Assembly: GCA_022827345.1 (NCBI GenBank)
Contig: JAJDTB010000015.1
Coordinates: 153,237-217,236, forward strand
Reading direction: 5' to 3'
Origin: Gemmatimonadota bacterium
GTDB taxonomy: Bacteria; Gemmatimonadota; Gemmatimonadetes; Longimicrobiales; Gaopeijiaceae
Length of the DNA: 64,000 nt
The translations under genes and the position numbers were made by a program. Positions within the stretch are counted from its first letter, which is position 1. The number at the start of each line of letters is the position of its first letter. Positions 43,140 to 51,928 of the stretch are shown in pieces. Under the pieces are notes generated by a model that saw only the letters and a list, made by a program, of their open reading frames with translations, was not told the DNA's origin and ran no database searches.

Positions 43140-43993
43140 ACACCGGCTCCGTGGTCCTCACCCGCGGCGAAGCGACGCCGCCGCACGGCGAAGTCATCCG
43201 CCTCGATGTCCGCCGCCTCGCCGGCAGCGAACCCCGCACGGCGGTGCTGGTCGTGCATGGATTCAAGGGCTTCAAGGACTGGGGCTTCTTCCCCCACCTC
43301 TGCGAGCGCCTTGCCGCCGACGGCCACCTCGTCGTCTCCTTCAACGGCTCGCGCAACGGGATCGGCCCGAACCTCCTCGACTTCACCGACCTGGACGCCT
43401 TCGGCCGCAACTCCATCAGCCACGAGGTGGGCGACGTGCGGTGGATGCTGGAGCGGCTGGCGGCGGGGGAGTGGAGCGGCGGCGCGCGGCCCCGGGCGGT
43501 GGGCGTGCTGGGGCACAGCCGCGGGGGCGGCACGGGGATCATCACCGCATCGGAACATCATGATGTCGTCGCATCACTGGTGACGTGGGCGGCCGTGTCG
43601 ACCTTCCAGCGCTGGCCGGCGGAGTGGATCGAGGAGTGGCGGCGCAGCGGCGTCGTCTACGTCGCGAACGCGCGCACCGGCCAGGACATGCCGCTGGACA
43701 GGTCGGTGTGGGAGGACCTGGAGACGAATCGCGAACGGTTCGACGTGATCGCCGCGGCGGGGCGGGTGGCGGCGCCGTGGCTCGTCGTGCACGGGTCGAA
43801 GGACGAGACGGTGTCCGTCGTGGAGGCCCGCGACCTCGCGCGGGCGGGCCGGCGCGCGGCGCTGAAGGTGGTCGAGGGCTCGGGACACACCTTCGAGGCG
43901 GTGCACCCGCTGGACGGGGTGACGCCGGGGCTCGAAGCCGCCGTCACCGCCACGCTCAATCATTTTCGGCACTCGCTCCAGCGCCTGGCATGA
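43136..43993 (+). CDS. Alpha/beta-hydrolase (dienelactone-hydrolase-like)
   Basis: 285 aa. Oxyanion-region HGFKGFKDWGF, nucleophile elbow GHSRGGG (Ser), Asp in VVHGSKDETV and His in GSGHTFEAVH complete a catalytic triad. No signal peptide is seen, so it is cytoplasmic. GTG 43136 overlaps the pduO stop and has GGAGAGGGG upstream; an in-frame ATG at 43121 is the alternative. The substrate is unknown. Confidence 0.85.
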   Translation: MNTGSVVLTRGEATPPHGEVIRLDVRRLAGSEPRTAVLVVHGFKGFKDWGFFPHLCERLAADGHLVVSFNGSRNGIGPNLLDFTDLDAFGRNSISHEVGDVRWMLERLAAGEWSGGARPRAVGVLGHSRGGGTGIITASEHHDVVASLVTWAAVSTFQRWPAEWIEEWRRSGVVYVANARTGQDMPLDRSVWEDLETNRERFDVIAAAGRVAAPWLVVHGSKDETVSVVEARDLARAGRRAALKVVEGSGHTFEAVHPLDGVTPGLEAAVTATLNHFRHSLQRLA

Positions 43994-44110
43994 AGATTCC
44001 GGGCGACGAATTCCCGGGGCTGGCCGGGGCCGCGCAGGGTTGCCACCCGCCCCAAGTTCCGCAATCATCTACATCCGTTTACCAACGAATGTCAGAAGCC
44101 ACGAGGTAGT

Positions 44111-44344
44111 GTGACCTACATCATCACCGAACCCTGCATCGGCACCAAGGACGCCAGCTGCGTCGAGGTGTGTCCGGTGGATTGCATCTACGAGGTAGGC
44201 GAGCAGTATCTCATTCACCCGGACGAGTGTATCGACTGCGGTGCGTGCGAGCCGGAATGCCCCGTGCAGGCCATCTTCCCCGACACCGATGTGCCGCCGG
44301 AGTGGTCCGACTACATCGAGAAGAACGCGGTGCACTTCGAGTAG
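44111..44344 (+). CDS. fdxA: 7Fe/8Fe ferredoxin (FdxA-like)
   Basis: 77 aa. Cys ligands: [19 protein letters not shown] (first cluster; the long CIGTKDASC spacing points to a [3Fe-4S] site) and [18 protein letters not shown] (a [4Fe-4S] site with shared Cys). The body and the acidic tail match seven-iron ferredoxins. Cytoplasmic electron carrier. GTG 44111 with GAGG upstream. Confidence 0.93.
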   Translation: MTYIITEPCIGTKDASCVEVCPVDCIYEVGEQYLIHPDECIDCGACEPECPVQAIFPDTDVPPEWSDYIEKNAVHFE

Positions 44345-44376
44345 CGGACGGGCGCCGGACAGTCCCGAAAACAGCG

Positions 44377-44409
44377 AAGGGGGGCGACCTTGTTCGGGCC
44401 GCCCCCCTT
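44377..44409. terminator. Strong hairpin between convergent genes
   Basis: Perfect 10-bp stem AAGGGGGGCG/CGCCCCCCTT with a 13-nt loop, 32 bp after the ferredoxin stop and before the end of the small minus-strand gene. It lacks a long T-run but fits a (possibly bidirectional) terminator. Confidence 0.5.
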
Positions 44410-44476
44410 GCTCTGGGTCGTCTCGCTCCGACGACGGGCGGTCAGCCGTTGGCGCGGGTCCGCGCCGCGGGCCAAC

Positions 44477-44647
44477 CTAGATGCCGAGTTCCCTCAGCCT
44501 CTCGAGCCTGATCTTGCCAGGAACCGTCTCGCCCGGAGGAACGTCATCGACCTTTCCCTGGTGCGGGTCGGGCCGGTGGGTTCCCTGACGGAGGAGAGCT
44601 ACGCCGGCAGCGAACAGCGCAGCGGCGCCCAGCAGATTGACAGTCAA
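44477..44647 (-). CDS. Small single-helix membrane protein
   Basis: About 56 aa: LTVNLLGAAALFAAGVALLR is a transmembrane helix. A hydrophilic tail follows (QGTHRPDPHQGKVDDVPPGE) and the C-terminus is IRLERLRELGI. A ribosome site GAGGAGGG lies upstream, but the usable start is non-standard: TTG at 44647 (14-nt spacing) or ATT at 44656 (5-nt spacing). No family recognised. Confidence 0.45.
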   Translation of the reverse strand: MTVNLLGAAALFAAGVALLRQGTHRPDPHQGKVDDVPPGETVPGKIRLERLRELGI

Positions 44648-44941
44648 CTTGCGAATAGCTCCCTCCTCTGGTCTGAGTGTCCGTGAGTGCGCGGCAGATC
44701 CGCGTGACTCGTATCGCCGTCAGCGAGCAAGTTCCGTGCCACATGCTGGACGCACTCGCCGGGCCGGACCCCGCAAGCCGCGAATCGCCATATTCCGATT
44801 GACGATATCGCCGATGGGGACGCCCGGGCGGCGCCAGGCGCGCGATCCGGCAAGGTGAACCGATTTCCCTACTCTCAGCTGAAAAGTGGACACAAGGTGA
44901 TTGGAAACGAATCAGGTGCGAACGGGAAGACGCGCCCGGGG

Positions 44942-46102
44942 ATGCGCGCCGACCCGGTGGCGATGACCCGCGCGCTGGTGCGGACGCCCTCGGTGAACCC
45001 GGTGCTGGAAGCGGGTGGGGCGGGCGAGGGGGCGGTCGCCGAACTGGTCGCCGGGTGGCTCGGTGAATGGGGATACGAGCCAGCTCGCAGCGAAGTGGCC
45101 CCGGGGCGCTGGAACGTGGTGGCGCGGCGCGGTGCGGGCGAGGGGCCGTCGCTGCTGCTGAACGGGCACCTGGACACGGTGGGGGTCGCCGGAATGGCGG
45201 CGCCGTTTTCCGGTGCGCTTCGCGAGGGGCGCATTCACGGGCGGGGCGCGGCCGACATGAAGTCGGGGGTCGCCTGCGCACTGGCCGCGGCCGCCGAGTT
45301 GGCCGACGCGGAGATCCCCGGCGAGCTGATCGTCGCGCTGACCGCCGACGAAGAGCACGCGTCGCTGGGGATGGAGGCGCTGGTCGCGGCGGGCGCCAGT
45401 GCGGACGCCGCGGTCGTGTGCGAGCCCACCAGCCTCGCGATCATGCCGGCCCACAAGGGGTTCCTCTGGATCGACGCGCATGCGCGGGGGCGTGCCGCGC
45501 ACGGGTCACGTCCCGAACTCGGCATCGACGCGATCGCGCACATGGGGCATGTACTGGTCGCGTTCGAGGAAGAGGCGCGCCGGCTCGCGCGGCAGACGGA
45601 TCACCCGCTGCTGGGTCCCGCGTCGCTGCACGCCGGCACGATCACCGGGGGAAGCGCGCCGTCGGTCTACCCGGATCGTTGCCATCTCGTGGTCGAGCGG
45701 CGGACGCTGCCGGGCGAGACGGCCGAGAGCGTGATGATCGAGGCCGCCGAGGTGCTGGAGCGGGCGAAGCGAAGTTGCCCCGGGCTCAACGCCTGGATCG
45801 AGGCCGGGCTTTACCGCGCCGCCACCGAGGTGCCGGAGGACTCCGCGCTGGTGTCAGGCCTCAAGCGGGCGTGCACGGATGCGGGCCTTCCCGGCACGGT
45901 GAAGGGAATGTCCGCCTGGGTCGACGCCTGCTTCCTCAACGAGACCGGAACGCCCGCGGTCTGCTTCGGCCCCGGGTCGATCGCACAGGCGCACGCCGAC
46001 GAGGAGTGGGTGAGCGTGGAGGAGATCCGGAGCTGCGCCCGGGTCCTCGCCGATTTCGCGCGGCGGTTCCTGCGACCCGGGCCTACCGGGTTCGGCTTGT
46101 AA
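44942..46102 (+). CDS. M20-family metallopeptidase (ArgE/DapE-like deacylase)
   Basis: 386 aa from ATG 44942. Metal and catalytic motifs: LLLNGHLDTVG (His, Asp), GRGAADMKSGVACAL (bridging Asp), ALTADEEHASLGME (catalytic Glu and Glu ligand), VCEPTSL, AAHGSRPELGIDAI (dimerisation-domain His) and a C-terminal FGPGSIAQAHADEEWV His. The family hydrolyses N-acyl amino acids or small peptides with two zinc ions in the cytoplasm. The exact substrate is unresolved. Longer GTG starts (44855, 44897) exist but add residues unlike the family. The 3' end overlaps the convergent lipoprotein gene by 20 bp. Confidence 0.88.
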   Translation: MRADPVAMTRALVRTPSVNPVLEAGGAGEGAVAELVAGWLGEWGYEPARSEVAPGRWNVVARRGAGEGPSLLLNGHLDTVGVAGMAAPFSGALREGRIHGRGAADMKSGVACALAAAAELADAEIPGELIVALTADEEHASLGMEALVAAGASADAAVVCEPTSLAIMPAHKGFLWIDAHARGRAAHGSRPELGIDAIAHMGHVLVAFEEEARRLARQTDHPLLGPASLHAGTITGGSAPSVYPDRCHLVVERRTLPGETAESVMIEAAEVLERAKRSCPGLNAWIEAGLYRAATEVPEDSALVSGLKRACTDAGLPGTVKGMSAWVDACFLNETGTPAVCFGPGSIAQAHADEEWVSVEEIRSCARVLADFARRFLRPGPTGFGL

Positions 46103-46487
46103 CGACGATCGCCCCTCCGGGGTAGTTCGTCCCGTACCTCATCGTGGCATCGGAGGCGTTCAGGTACTCCATCTCCGAAATGGTGGAGACGGAAATGGAG
46201 CGCAAGCCGTTGGTGGCATCCCCCATGCGGGCTCCGTCCAGGATCAGCTGCGGCATGTTCGAACCGCCCGTTCCCGCGCCGCGGCCGGTCAGCCAGCGCG
46301 GCCGCAGACGGCGCACGACATCGATCGCCGTCAGCGTCGTATACTCCGCCAACTCCTCGGCGGTGATCAGATTGGGGTTCCGCCGCGGCCCGCTGGAACC
46401 CCCCCCGCTGGCACAGGCGCCAAGGCTCGACACCAACGCGAAGGCGGCAACGAATGACAGTCTGGTAATCCAACGATTCAGGCGCAT
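46083..46487 (-). CDS. Small TonB-plug-like lipoprotein
   Basis: 134 aa. Lipoprotein signal LSFVAAFALVSSLGAC, then a plug-domain-like sequence: LITAEELAEYTTLTAIDVVR ... PQLILDGARM ... VSTISEMEYLNASDATMRYG ... YPGGAIVVTSRTR. This resembles an isolated TonB-receptor plug domain with no barrel. Ribosome site AAGGAGT upstream of 46487. Probably an outer-membrane or periplasmic accessory protein; role unknown. Confidence 0.75.
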   Translation of the reverse strand: MRLNRWITRLSFVAAFALVSSLGACASGGGSSGPRRNPNLITAEELAEYTTLTAIDVVRRLRPRWLTGRGAGTGGSNMPQLILDGARMGDATNGLRSISVSTISEMEYLNASDATMRYGTNYPGGAIVVTSRTR

Positions 46488-46608
46488 TCCATACTCCTTG
46501 ATCTCTAGAGGGCCTGGCATGTCTTCCCGGGAGCCCGGTCGCTGCGGGGCGCTTGGCCAGCCGGAAGCGGCCTGACGCTCAACAATACCCCTGCGGATCC
46601 GGCCCCTG

Positions 46609-48132
46609 TCAAGACTGACCCGACGCCCGCTCCGCCCTGACCTCGTCGAGCAGGGCGTCCAGCGCCTCCCTGCCGAAGAATCGTCCGTTTGCAACAACCG
46701 CCGAGATGCGGCGCGTATTCCCGATCTCGTCGAGGGGATTGGCCTCCAGAAGGACCAGGTCGGCCAGCTTGCCTTCCGCGACGGCGCCCAGCGAGTCGGT
46801 CGCGCCGAGAAACTCCGCCGGGGCCGTGGTCGCCGCGGCCAGCGCTTCGCGGGGCGACAATCCCGCCTGCACCAGCAACTCCAACTCGTCGTGGATGCTG
46901 AAGCCGGGGTAGACAAACGGATTGGGGGTGTCGGTTCCAGCCAGAATGCCGACGCCGACCGCGGCGGCCATCCCGGTAACGGCGAGCTGGCGGGCCAGAA
47001 ACGCTTCCCTGGTCTCGATGTCTTCAGGCGTGTCGGATGATTGGCCGGGAAACGGCGTCATCCAGCCCGCCACGATGGCCTGCGGCATGTACTGCATGCG
47101 GGGATCGTCCTCGTCGCGGAGCCGCGCCAGTGAAGCCACCGATTTCAGAACGGCGAGCGTGGGCGTCAGCCAGGTGCCGTTGCCCGCCAGTTGGGCGAGC
47201 AGTTTGCCGCAGAGGTCGTCGTCGGCGGCGTCGAGGATGACGCGGTAGAGTCCCGTTCCGAAGAACGGATCGGCGAACTCGCGTCCTTCGGCCCGCAGCG
47301 CCAGCGCTTCCGCCCGCATCGAGCGGACTTCGGCGTCGTTGGAGGAGCAGCCCTCCACGACGCCGAACATGTGCGTCATGCTTCGCATCCCCGCGTCGGA
47401 CGCTTCCCGGGCCGGAACGGAGAAGGGCACGTGTCCGGCGACATCGACACCGCGCGCCGCGGCCTGCTCGACGATGGCGGCAAACGCGTCCGCCTCGAGC
47501 GCGGAATACACCTTGATGAACCCCGCGCCCGCGCCCACCAGCGAATCGACGGCGGCGCGCGCCCGTTCGGGGCCGTCGACGACCACCGAACCGGGGAACC
47601 ACGGGTTGGCGCCATCCGTGATGTTGCCTGCGACCACTGCACGCGGCCCCACCCGCTGGCCGGCGGCGACCGTCTCGCGGGCTGCCGCGGCCACGTCCAG
47701 CTCGCCCCACATGTCGCGGACGCCGGTCACTCCGTTGGCGATGTAGAGAGGCAGCGCCGGGGCGAAGAACGCGGAGAACTCGTGGACGTGCATGTCCCAG
47801 AGCCCCGGGATCAGGTATCCGCCGCTGCCATCGATGCGCTCCACGCCCTCGCCCAGGCGCAGGTCGCCGGGCATCGCCACCGCGGCGATTCGGCTGCCTT
47901 CGATGACGACGGTGCGCCCGTCGGCCACGGCACCGGTCGCCGCGTCGACCACCGAGACGTTCTCGATGGCGGTTCCCGAAGCGAATTCGCGGGGCGGCGG
48001 GGCGCAGGATGTGACCACCACCAGCAGCGCGGCGGTCCCTGTCCCGAAACTTCGGAACGTCCTCGCCACGGACAACGGGCCGCGCGGCCCGGTTGCGATT
48101 CCCACGGTGCGGAACGGAACGGACGGCTTCAT
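46609..48132 (-). CDS. Amidohydrolase-family lipoprotein (imidazolonepropionase-like)
   Basis: 507 aa. Lipoprotein signal TAALLVVVTSC followed by APPPREF. Amidohydrolase motifs: IENVSVVDAATG, GGYLIPGLWDMHVHEFS (metal-binding HxH), FIKVYS (bridging Lys), VAGHVPFS (His), MTHMFG (His) and ILAGTDTPNP (Asp). The end (GKLADLVLLEANPLDEIGNT) is typical of the composite beta-sandwich. It probably hydrolyses a cyclic amide or dipeptide-like substrate outside the cytoplasm. It is divergent from the APC permease gene. Confidence 0.88.
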   Translation of the reverse strand: MKPSVPFRTVGIATGPRGPLSVARTFRSFGTGTAALLVVVTSCAPPPREFASGTAIENVSVVDAATGAVADGRTVVIEGSRIAAVAMPGDLRLGEGVERIDGSGGYLIPGLWDMHVHEFSAFFAPALPLYIANGVTGVRDMWGELDVAAAARETVAAGQRVGPRAVVAGNITDGANPWFPGSVVVDGPERARAAVDSLVGAGAGFIKVYSALEADAFAAIVEQAAARGVDVAGHVPFSVPAREASDAGMRSMTHMFGVVEGCSSNDAEVRSMRAEALALRAEGREFADPFFGTGLYRVILDAADDDLCGKLLAQLAGNGTWLTPTLAVLKSVASLARLRDEDDPRMQYMPQAIVAGWMTPFPGQSSDTPEDIETREAFLARQLAVTGMAAAVGVGILAGTDTPNPFVYPGFSIHDELELLVQAGLSPREALAAATTAPAEFLGATDSLGAVAEGKLADLVLLEANPLDEIGNTRRISAVVANGRFFGREALDALLDEVRAERASGQS

Positions 48133-48264
48133 CGGCGACCTCCCGGGCTGCGAGTGGACCTGGTCCCGCGGCGCGCCGACGGCCCCGCGATCCATCGGTC
48201 CAACTTGCGCGAGTGGCGCGCGGGAGGAAAGCTGTTCCGGTAGTGTCCGGTAACCCCGCCGGTC

Positions 48265-49755
48265 ATGCAGTCAGTCCTTTCCCCAGCCACGCCGCCGATG
48301 CAACCAGGAAACCAGCCCGCCCGACCGACGCTGAAGAAAGCGGTCGGCAGGGTCCAGTTCTTCACGGTAGCCTTCGGGACCATCATCGGGGTCGGGTGGA
48401 TGGTCTACCTCGGCTACTGGCTGGAGCCGGCCGGCCCGGTCGGTGCATCCATCGGCTTTGCCGCGGGCACCCTGCTCATCGCGCTGATCAGCATCTGCTA
48501 TGCCGAGATGGCGTCGATGTTTCCCGTCTCGGGCGGCGAACTGGCCTACACCTACGAGTCGTTCGGCACCGGCACCAGCTTCATCACCGCCTGGACGCTG
48601 GCGTTCATCTACACGGCCGTCGCGGGTTGGGAGGGCATCGCGATCGGGGTGCTGGCCGAGAGCCTCTTCCCCGGCTTCGGCGGCCCGGTCTGGTACACGC
48701 TCTTCGACGTTCCCGTGCGGCCCGGCAAGCTCGCGCTTGGGCTCGGCGTGATGGCCCTGCTGGTCTGGATGAACATCCGCGGCATCGCGAAGGCCACCCG
48801 CTTCCAGGATCTGATGACCTACGGCTTTCTGGCGCTGTGTGCGGTCTTCATCGGCGCCGCCTTCATCTTCGGCGACGTGGCCAACCTGGAGCCGGCCATA
48901 CTGCGCAGCGAGGGCGGATCGATCATGCCCGGGATCATCGCCGCGTTCGTCACCGCACCGTTCTTCCTCGCCGGCTTCGACGTGGTCCCGCAGCTCATGG
49001 AAGAGCGGGCCCCCGGCACCAGCGGCCGCGCCGCCGCGCTCATGATCGTGCTGGCGGTCCTGGGCGCGGGGGCCTTCTACGTGCTGATCATCATGTCGGG
49101 GTCGATGATCGTGCCCTGGCAGCAGTTGCTCGAGTACGACCAGCTGCCCGCCGCGACCGCCTTCCAGGAGACGTTTTCGTCGCCGCTCCTGGGCCGCGCG
49201 GTGCTCGCCGCCGGCTTCATCGGCATTCTCACCACCTGGAACGCGGTGATCATCGCCGCCTCGCGCGTCTACTTCGCGATGAGCCGCGCCCGCATGCTCC
49301 CCACCTTCCTGGGCTCGGTGCACCCGGCCCACGGAACCCCGTCGGGCGCGATCCTCTTCGTGGGCGGGCTGGGTGCCCTGGGCGTCGTCCTGGGCGAGGG
49401 GGCGATCGCACCCATCGTCAGCGCCGCGACCATCTGCTTCGGCATCATCTTCGCCCTTGTCTCTATCGGCGTCGTCAGGCTGCGCGTCACCCGCCCGGAC
49501 GCGCGCCGTCCCTACCGCGTCCCCGGCGGCATCGTCACCGCGGTCGGCTCGGCGCTGGCCGCCCTGCTCTTCGTCGTCCTTGCGCTCGGCGATCCCTACG
49601 AACCCGGCGCCGGCATCCCCGTCGCCTGGATGGTCATCATTGCCTGCTTCCTGCTGGGCGTCCTCTTCTGGCTCTCCTCGGGGCGCCTCAGGCAGTCCGT
49701 CACCGAACCGCAGCGCCGTGAACTCATTCTGGGGGAGGAGGCCCCGCTCGAATGA
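48265..49755 (+). CDS. APC-superfamily amino acid/amine permease
   Basis: 496 aa with twelve or so hydrophobic helices. Helix 1 carries the unwound ligand-binding motif FGTIIGVGWMVYLGYWLEPA. EMASMFPVSGGELAYTYESF follows. Later helices include FFLAGFDVVPQLMEE and YVLIIMSGSMIVPWQQLLEY. It takes up amino acids or polyamines across the inner membrane. It is coupled by ATGA to the MaoC-like gene and lies upstream of an acyl-CoA ligase, suggesting one catabolic unit. The start may be ATG 48265 or 48298. Confidence 0.88.
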   Translation: MQSVLSPATPPMQPGNQPARPTLKKAVGRVQFFTVAFGTIIGVGWMVYLGYWLEPAGPVGASIGFAAGTLLIALISICYAEMASMFPVSGGELAYTYESFGTGTSFITAWTLAFIYTAVAGWEGIAIGVLAESLFPGFGGPVWYTLFDVPVRPGKLALGLGVMALLVWMNIRGIAKATRFQDLMTYGFLALCAVFIGAAFIFGDVANLEPAILRSEGGSIMPGIIAAFVTAPFFLAGFDVVPQLMEERAPGTSGRAAALMIVLAVLGAGAFYVLIIMSGSMIVPWQQLLEYDQLPAATAFQETFSSPLLGRAVLAAGFIGILTTWNAVIIAASRVYFAMSRARMLPTFLGSVHPAHGTPSGAILFVGGLGALGVVLGEGAIAPIVSAATICFGIIFALVSIGVVRLRVTRPDARRPYRVPGGIVTAVGSALAALLFVVLALGDPYEPGAGIPVAWMVIIACFLLGVLFWLSSGRLRQSVTEPQRRELILGEEAPLE

Positions 49756-50237
49756 CCCGCGACTACATCACGCCCGAAACCGTCGACCAGGCCGTCGGCC
49801 GCACCTTCGTCTCGGACTGGATCGTCGTCGACCAGGAGCGCATCAGCGCCTTCGGCGAGATCACCGAGGACCCCGACCCGCACCACGTGGACCCGGAGTA
49901 CGCGGCCGAGCACAGCCCCTGGGGCCGCACGATCTCGTTCGGCTTCCTGACCATGTCGCTCATGACGCCCATGCTCTACCAGATCTACCGCTACCCCATG
50001 GACGGCGGCATCGGCGACGGCTATCCCGCCAGCTACGGCTTCGAGGGCGTCCGCCTGGTCGCCCCGGTCCTCTCCGGTTCGCGCATCCGCGGACACTTCA
50101 CGGTCAAGGACGTGCGCGACCGCAAGCCGGGCCAGCGCCAGGTGACGCTGGGTTGCCGGGTGGAGATCGAGGGGGAGGAGAGGCCGGCGCTGGTCGGTGA
50201 CTGGCTGTCGATCTGGCTGACGCCGCAGAAACCCTAG
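49752..50237 (+). CDS. MaoC-like hot-dog dehydratase
   Basis: 161 aa. MaoC motifs: YITPETVDQAVGRTFVSDWI, ISAFGEITEDPDPHHVDPEY (hydratase Asp and His) and GRTISFGFLTMSLM. It should hydrate or dehydrate an enoyl-CoA substrate. Its start overlaps the permease stop (ATGA) and the acyl-CoA ligase follows 16 bp later, placing it in a CoA-thioester degradation operon. Confidence 0.9.
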   Translation: MTRDYITPETVDQAVGRTFVSDWIVVDQERISAFGEITEDPDPHHVDPEYAAEHSPWGRTISFGFLTMSLMTPMLYQIYRYPMDGGIGDGYPASYGFEGVRLVAPVLSGSRIRGHFTVKDVRDRKPGQRQVTLGCRVEIEGEERPALVGDWLSIWLTPQKP

Positions 50238-50253
50238 CGGGACGGGGGGAAGG

Positions 50254-51888
50254 GTGACGCACCCGGATCCGGCGCAGCCCGGTGGCGTGGCGACGATCGT
50301 CACGACGCTCGCCGAGCGTGCCAGGCAGCACCCCGACAGGTACTTCGTCCGCTTCCGCGAGTCCGACCTGACCTACGCGGCCTTCGAGGCGCGCACCCGA
50401 TCGCTGGCGGCGGGATTGCGGCGCCACCGCGTGGCCGGGCTGGGGGGCCCGGGTGGCGCGGGGGCCATGCCCTCCGAGGGCGGCCCGCGTATCGTCCCGA
50501 CCCTCCTTCCCAACTGCGCGGATGCGGTCGTCTTCTGGTTCGCGGCCAACCGGGCAGGCGCGGTGTGGGCGCCCTTGAATACCGAATTCCGCGGCCCGGG
50601 ACTGGCGCACGCCATCAACCTGACCGGGTCGCGGGACCTGGTCGCGGATCACTCGCTGGTTGACGCAGTGCTGGAGGTCGCGGGCGACCTGGACAATGTC
50701 GAGCGCCTCATCGTGCGCGGCGGACCTGTCCCGACGAGCGGCCGTTTCGCCACCCTTCCACTCGACGCCCTCGACGTCGGCGATGACGGGGCGCCGCCCG
50801 CGCCGCAGCCCACCACCGCGGCCCCCTCGCTGCTGATCTACACCTCCGGCACCACCGGGGCGTCCAAGGCGTGCGAGCTCTCCCACCGCTACGTGCTCGG
50901 CCACGCGCACCTCATGGCCCGGTCGGCGAGCGTGCGCGGGGACGACGTGCTCTTCTGCCCCTACCCCGTCTTCCACTGGGACGCGACCATCGGCACGATC
51001 GCACCCGCGCTGTGGGCCGGCGCCACCGCCGTCGTGACCGAGCGCTTCAGCGTATCGCGCTTCTGGGCGGACGTGCGGCGCTACGGCGTCACCATCTTCG
51101 ACTTCATGGGCGCGACGCTGACCTTCATCTACAAGCAGGAGCCGCGCCCCGACGACGCCGACAATCCCGCCCGGCTCGCCTGGGGCGTCCCGATGCCCGC
51201 CTTCAAGGACGACTTCGAGGAGCGGTTCGGCCTCACCTTGATCGAGGGCTACGGCTCGACCGAGGGCGGCGTCATGGTCTGGCAGGAACCGGGCGAGCCC
51301 TACCCGACGGGATCGTGCGGTCGCGCAATCCCCGAGTTCCGCCTGCGGATCGTCGACAGCGACGACCGGTCGCTGCCCCCCGGCGGCATCGGCGAAATCG
51401 TGGTCCGGCCCACGCGCGACGAGGACCGCCACCTCATGCTGACGGGCTACTACCGCATGCCCGACCTCAACCGGGAGGTGTTCCGCGGCGGCTGGTTCCA
51501 CACCGGCGACCTGGGGCGCCTCGACGAAGACGGCAACCTCTACTTCGAGGGGCGCAGCAAGGACGCGATCCGGCGGCGCGGCGAGAACATCTCGGCGTAC
51601 GAGATCGAGCAGGTGATCGAGGCGCACCCGGCGGTGCTGGAAGCGGCGGCGTACGGGGTGCCGAGCGAATACACTGAGGAGGACGTGGCGGTGTCGGTTG
51701 CGCTGCGCCCCGGGCAGGAGCTGAGCGCCGAAGAACTGCTCGACCATTGCCGCGGCCGCATGGCCCGCTACATGGTCCCTCTGTTCGTGCGCTTCCTCGA
51801 TGTGCTGCCGAAGACGCCCACCGAGAAGGTCGAGAAGACGACGCTCAGAAAGTGGCACATGCGTGCGCTTGCGGAGACCAAGGGGTGA
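50254..51888 (+). CDS. AMP-dependent acyl-CoA synthetase (CaiC-like)
   Basis: 544 aa, GTG start. ANL-superfamily motifs: P-loop LLIYTSGTTGASKACELSH, adenine site EGYGSTEGGVM, hinge GWFHTGDLGRLDEDGNLYFE then GRSKDAIRRRGENIS and the C-terminal Lys in TPTEKVEKTTLRKW. It activates a carboxylic acid to its CoA thioester via an acyl-AMP. The substrate is not deducible; context (permease, MaoC) suggests catabolism of an imported carboxylate or amino-acid derivative. Confidence 0.93.
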   Translation: MTHPDPAQPGGVATIVTTLAERARQHPDRYFVRFRESDLTYAAFEARTRSLAAGLRRHRVAGLGGPGGAGAMPSEGGPRIVPTLLPNCADAVVFWFAANRAGAVWAPLNTEFRGPGLAHAINLTGSRDLVADHSLVDAVLEVAGDLDNVERLIVRGGPVPTSGRFATLPLDALDVGDDGAPPAPQPTTAAPSLLIYTSGTTGASKACELSHRYVLGHAHLMARSASVRGDDVLFCPYPVFHWDATIGTIAPALWAGATAVVTERFSVSRFWADVRRYGVTIFDFMGATLTFIYKQEPRPDDADNPARLAWGVPMPAFKDDFEERFGLTLIEGYGSTEGGVMVWQEPGEPYPTGSCGRAIPEFRLRIVDSDDRSLPPGGIGEIVVRPTRDEDRHLMLTGYYRMPDLNREVFRGGWFHTGDLGRLDEDGNLYFEGRSKDAIRRRGENISAYEIEQVIEAHPAVLEAAAYGVPSEYTEEDVAVSVALRPGQELSAEELLDHCRGRMARYMVPLFVRFLDVLPKTPTEKVEKTTLRKWHMRALAETKG

Positions 51889-51890
51889 GA

Positions 51891-51928
51891 TGTATGGAGA
51901 ACATTACATTATGTAAAGTCGACTTTAC
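51891..51928. repeat. Overlapping AT-rich palindromes at a gene start
   Basis: TTACAT-T-ATGTAA (51904-51916) overlaps GTAAAGTC-GACTTTAC (51913-51928). The segment 51891-51909 ends in the CATTACAT half-site also seen at 19045. It covers codons 1-12 of the CocE-type gene. Probable operator of the same family. Confidence 0.5.

Noticed and set aside
43557-43570. ACATCATGATGT palindrome
   Set aside because: It lies inside the alpha/beta-hydrolase coding region (codons for EHHDVV) and does not match the TGTAATGT operator family.
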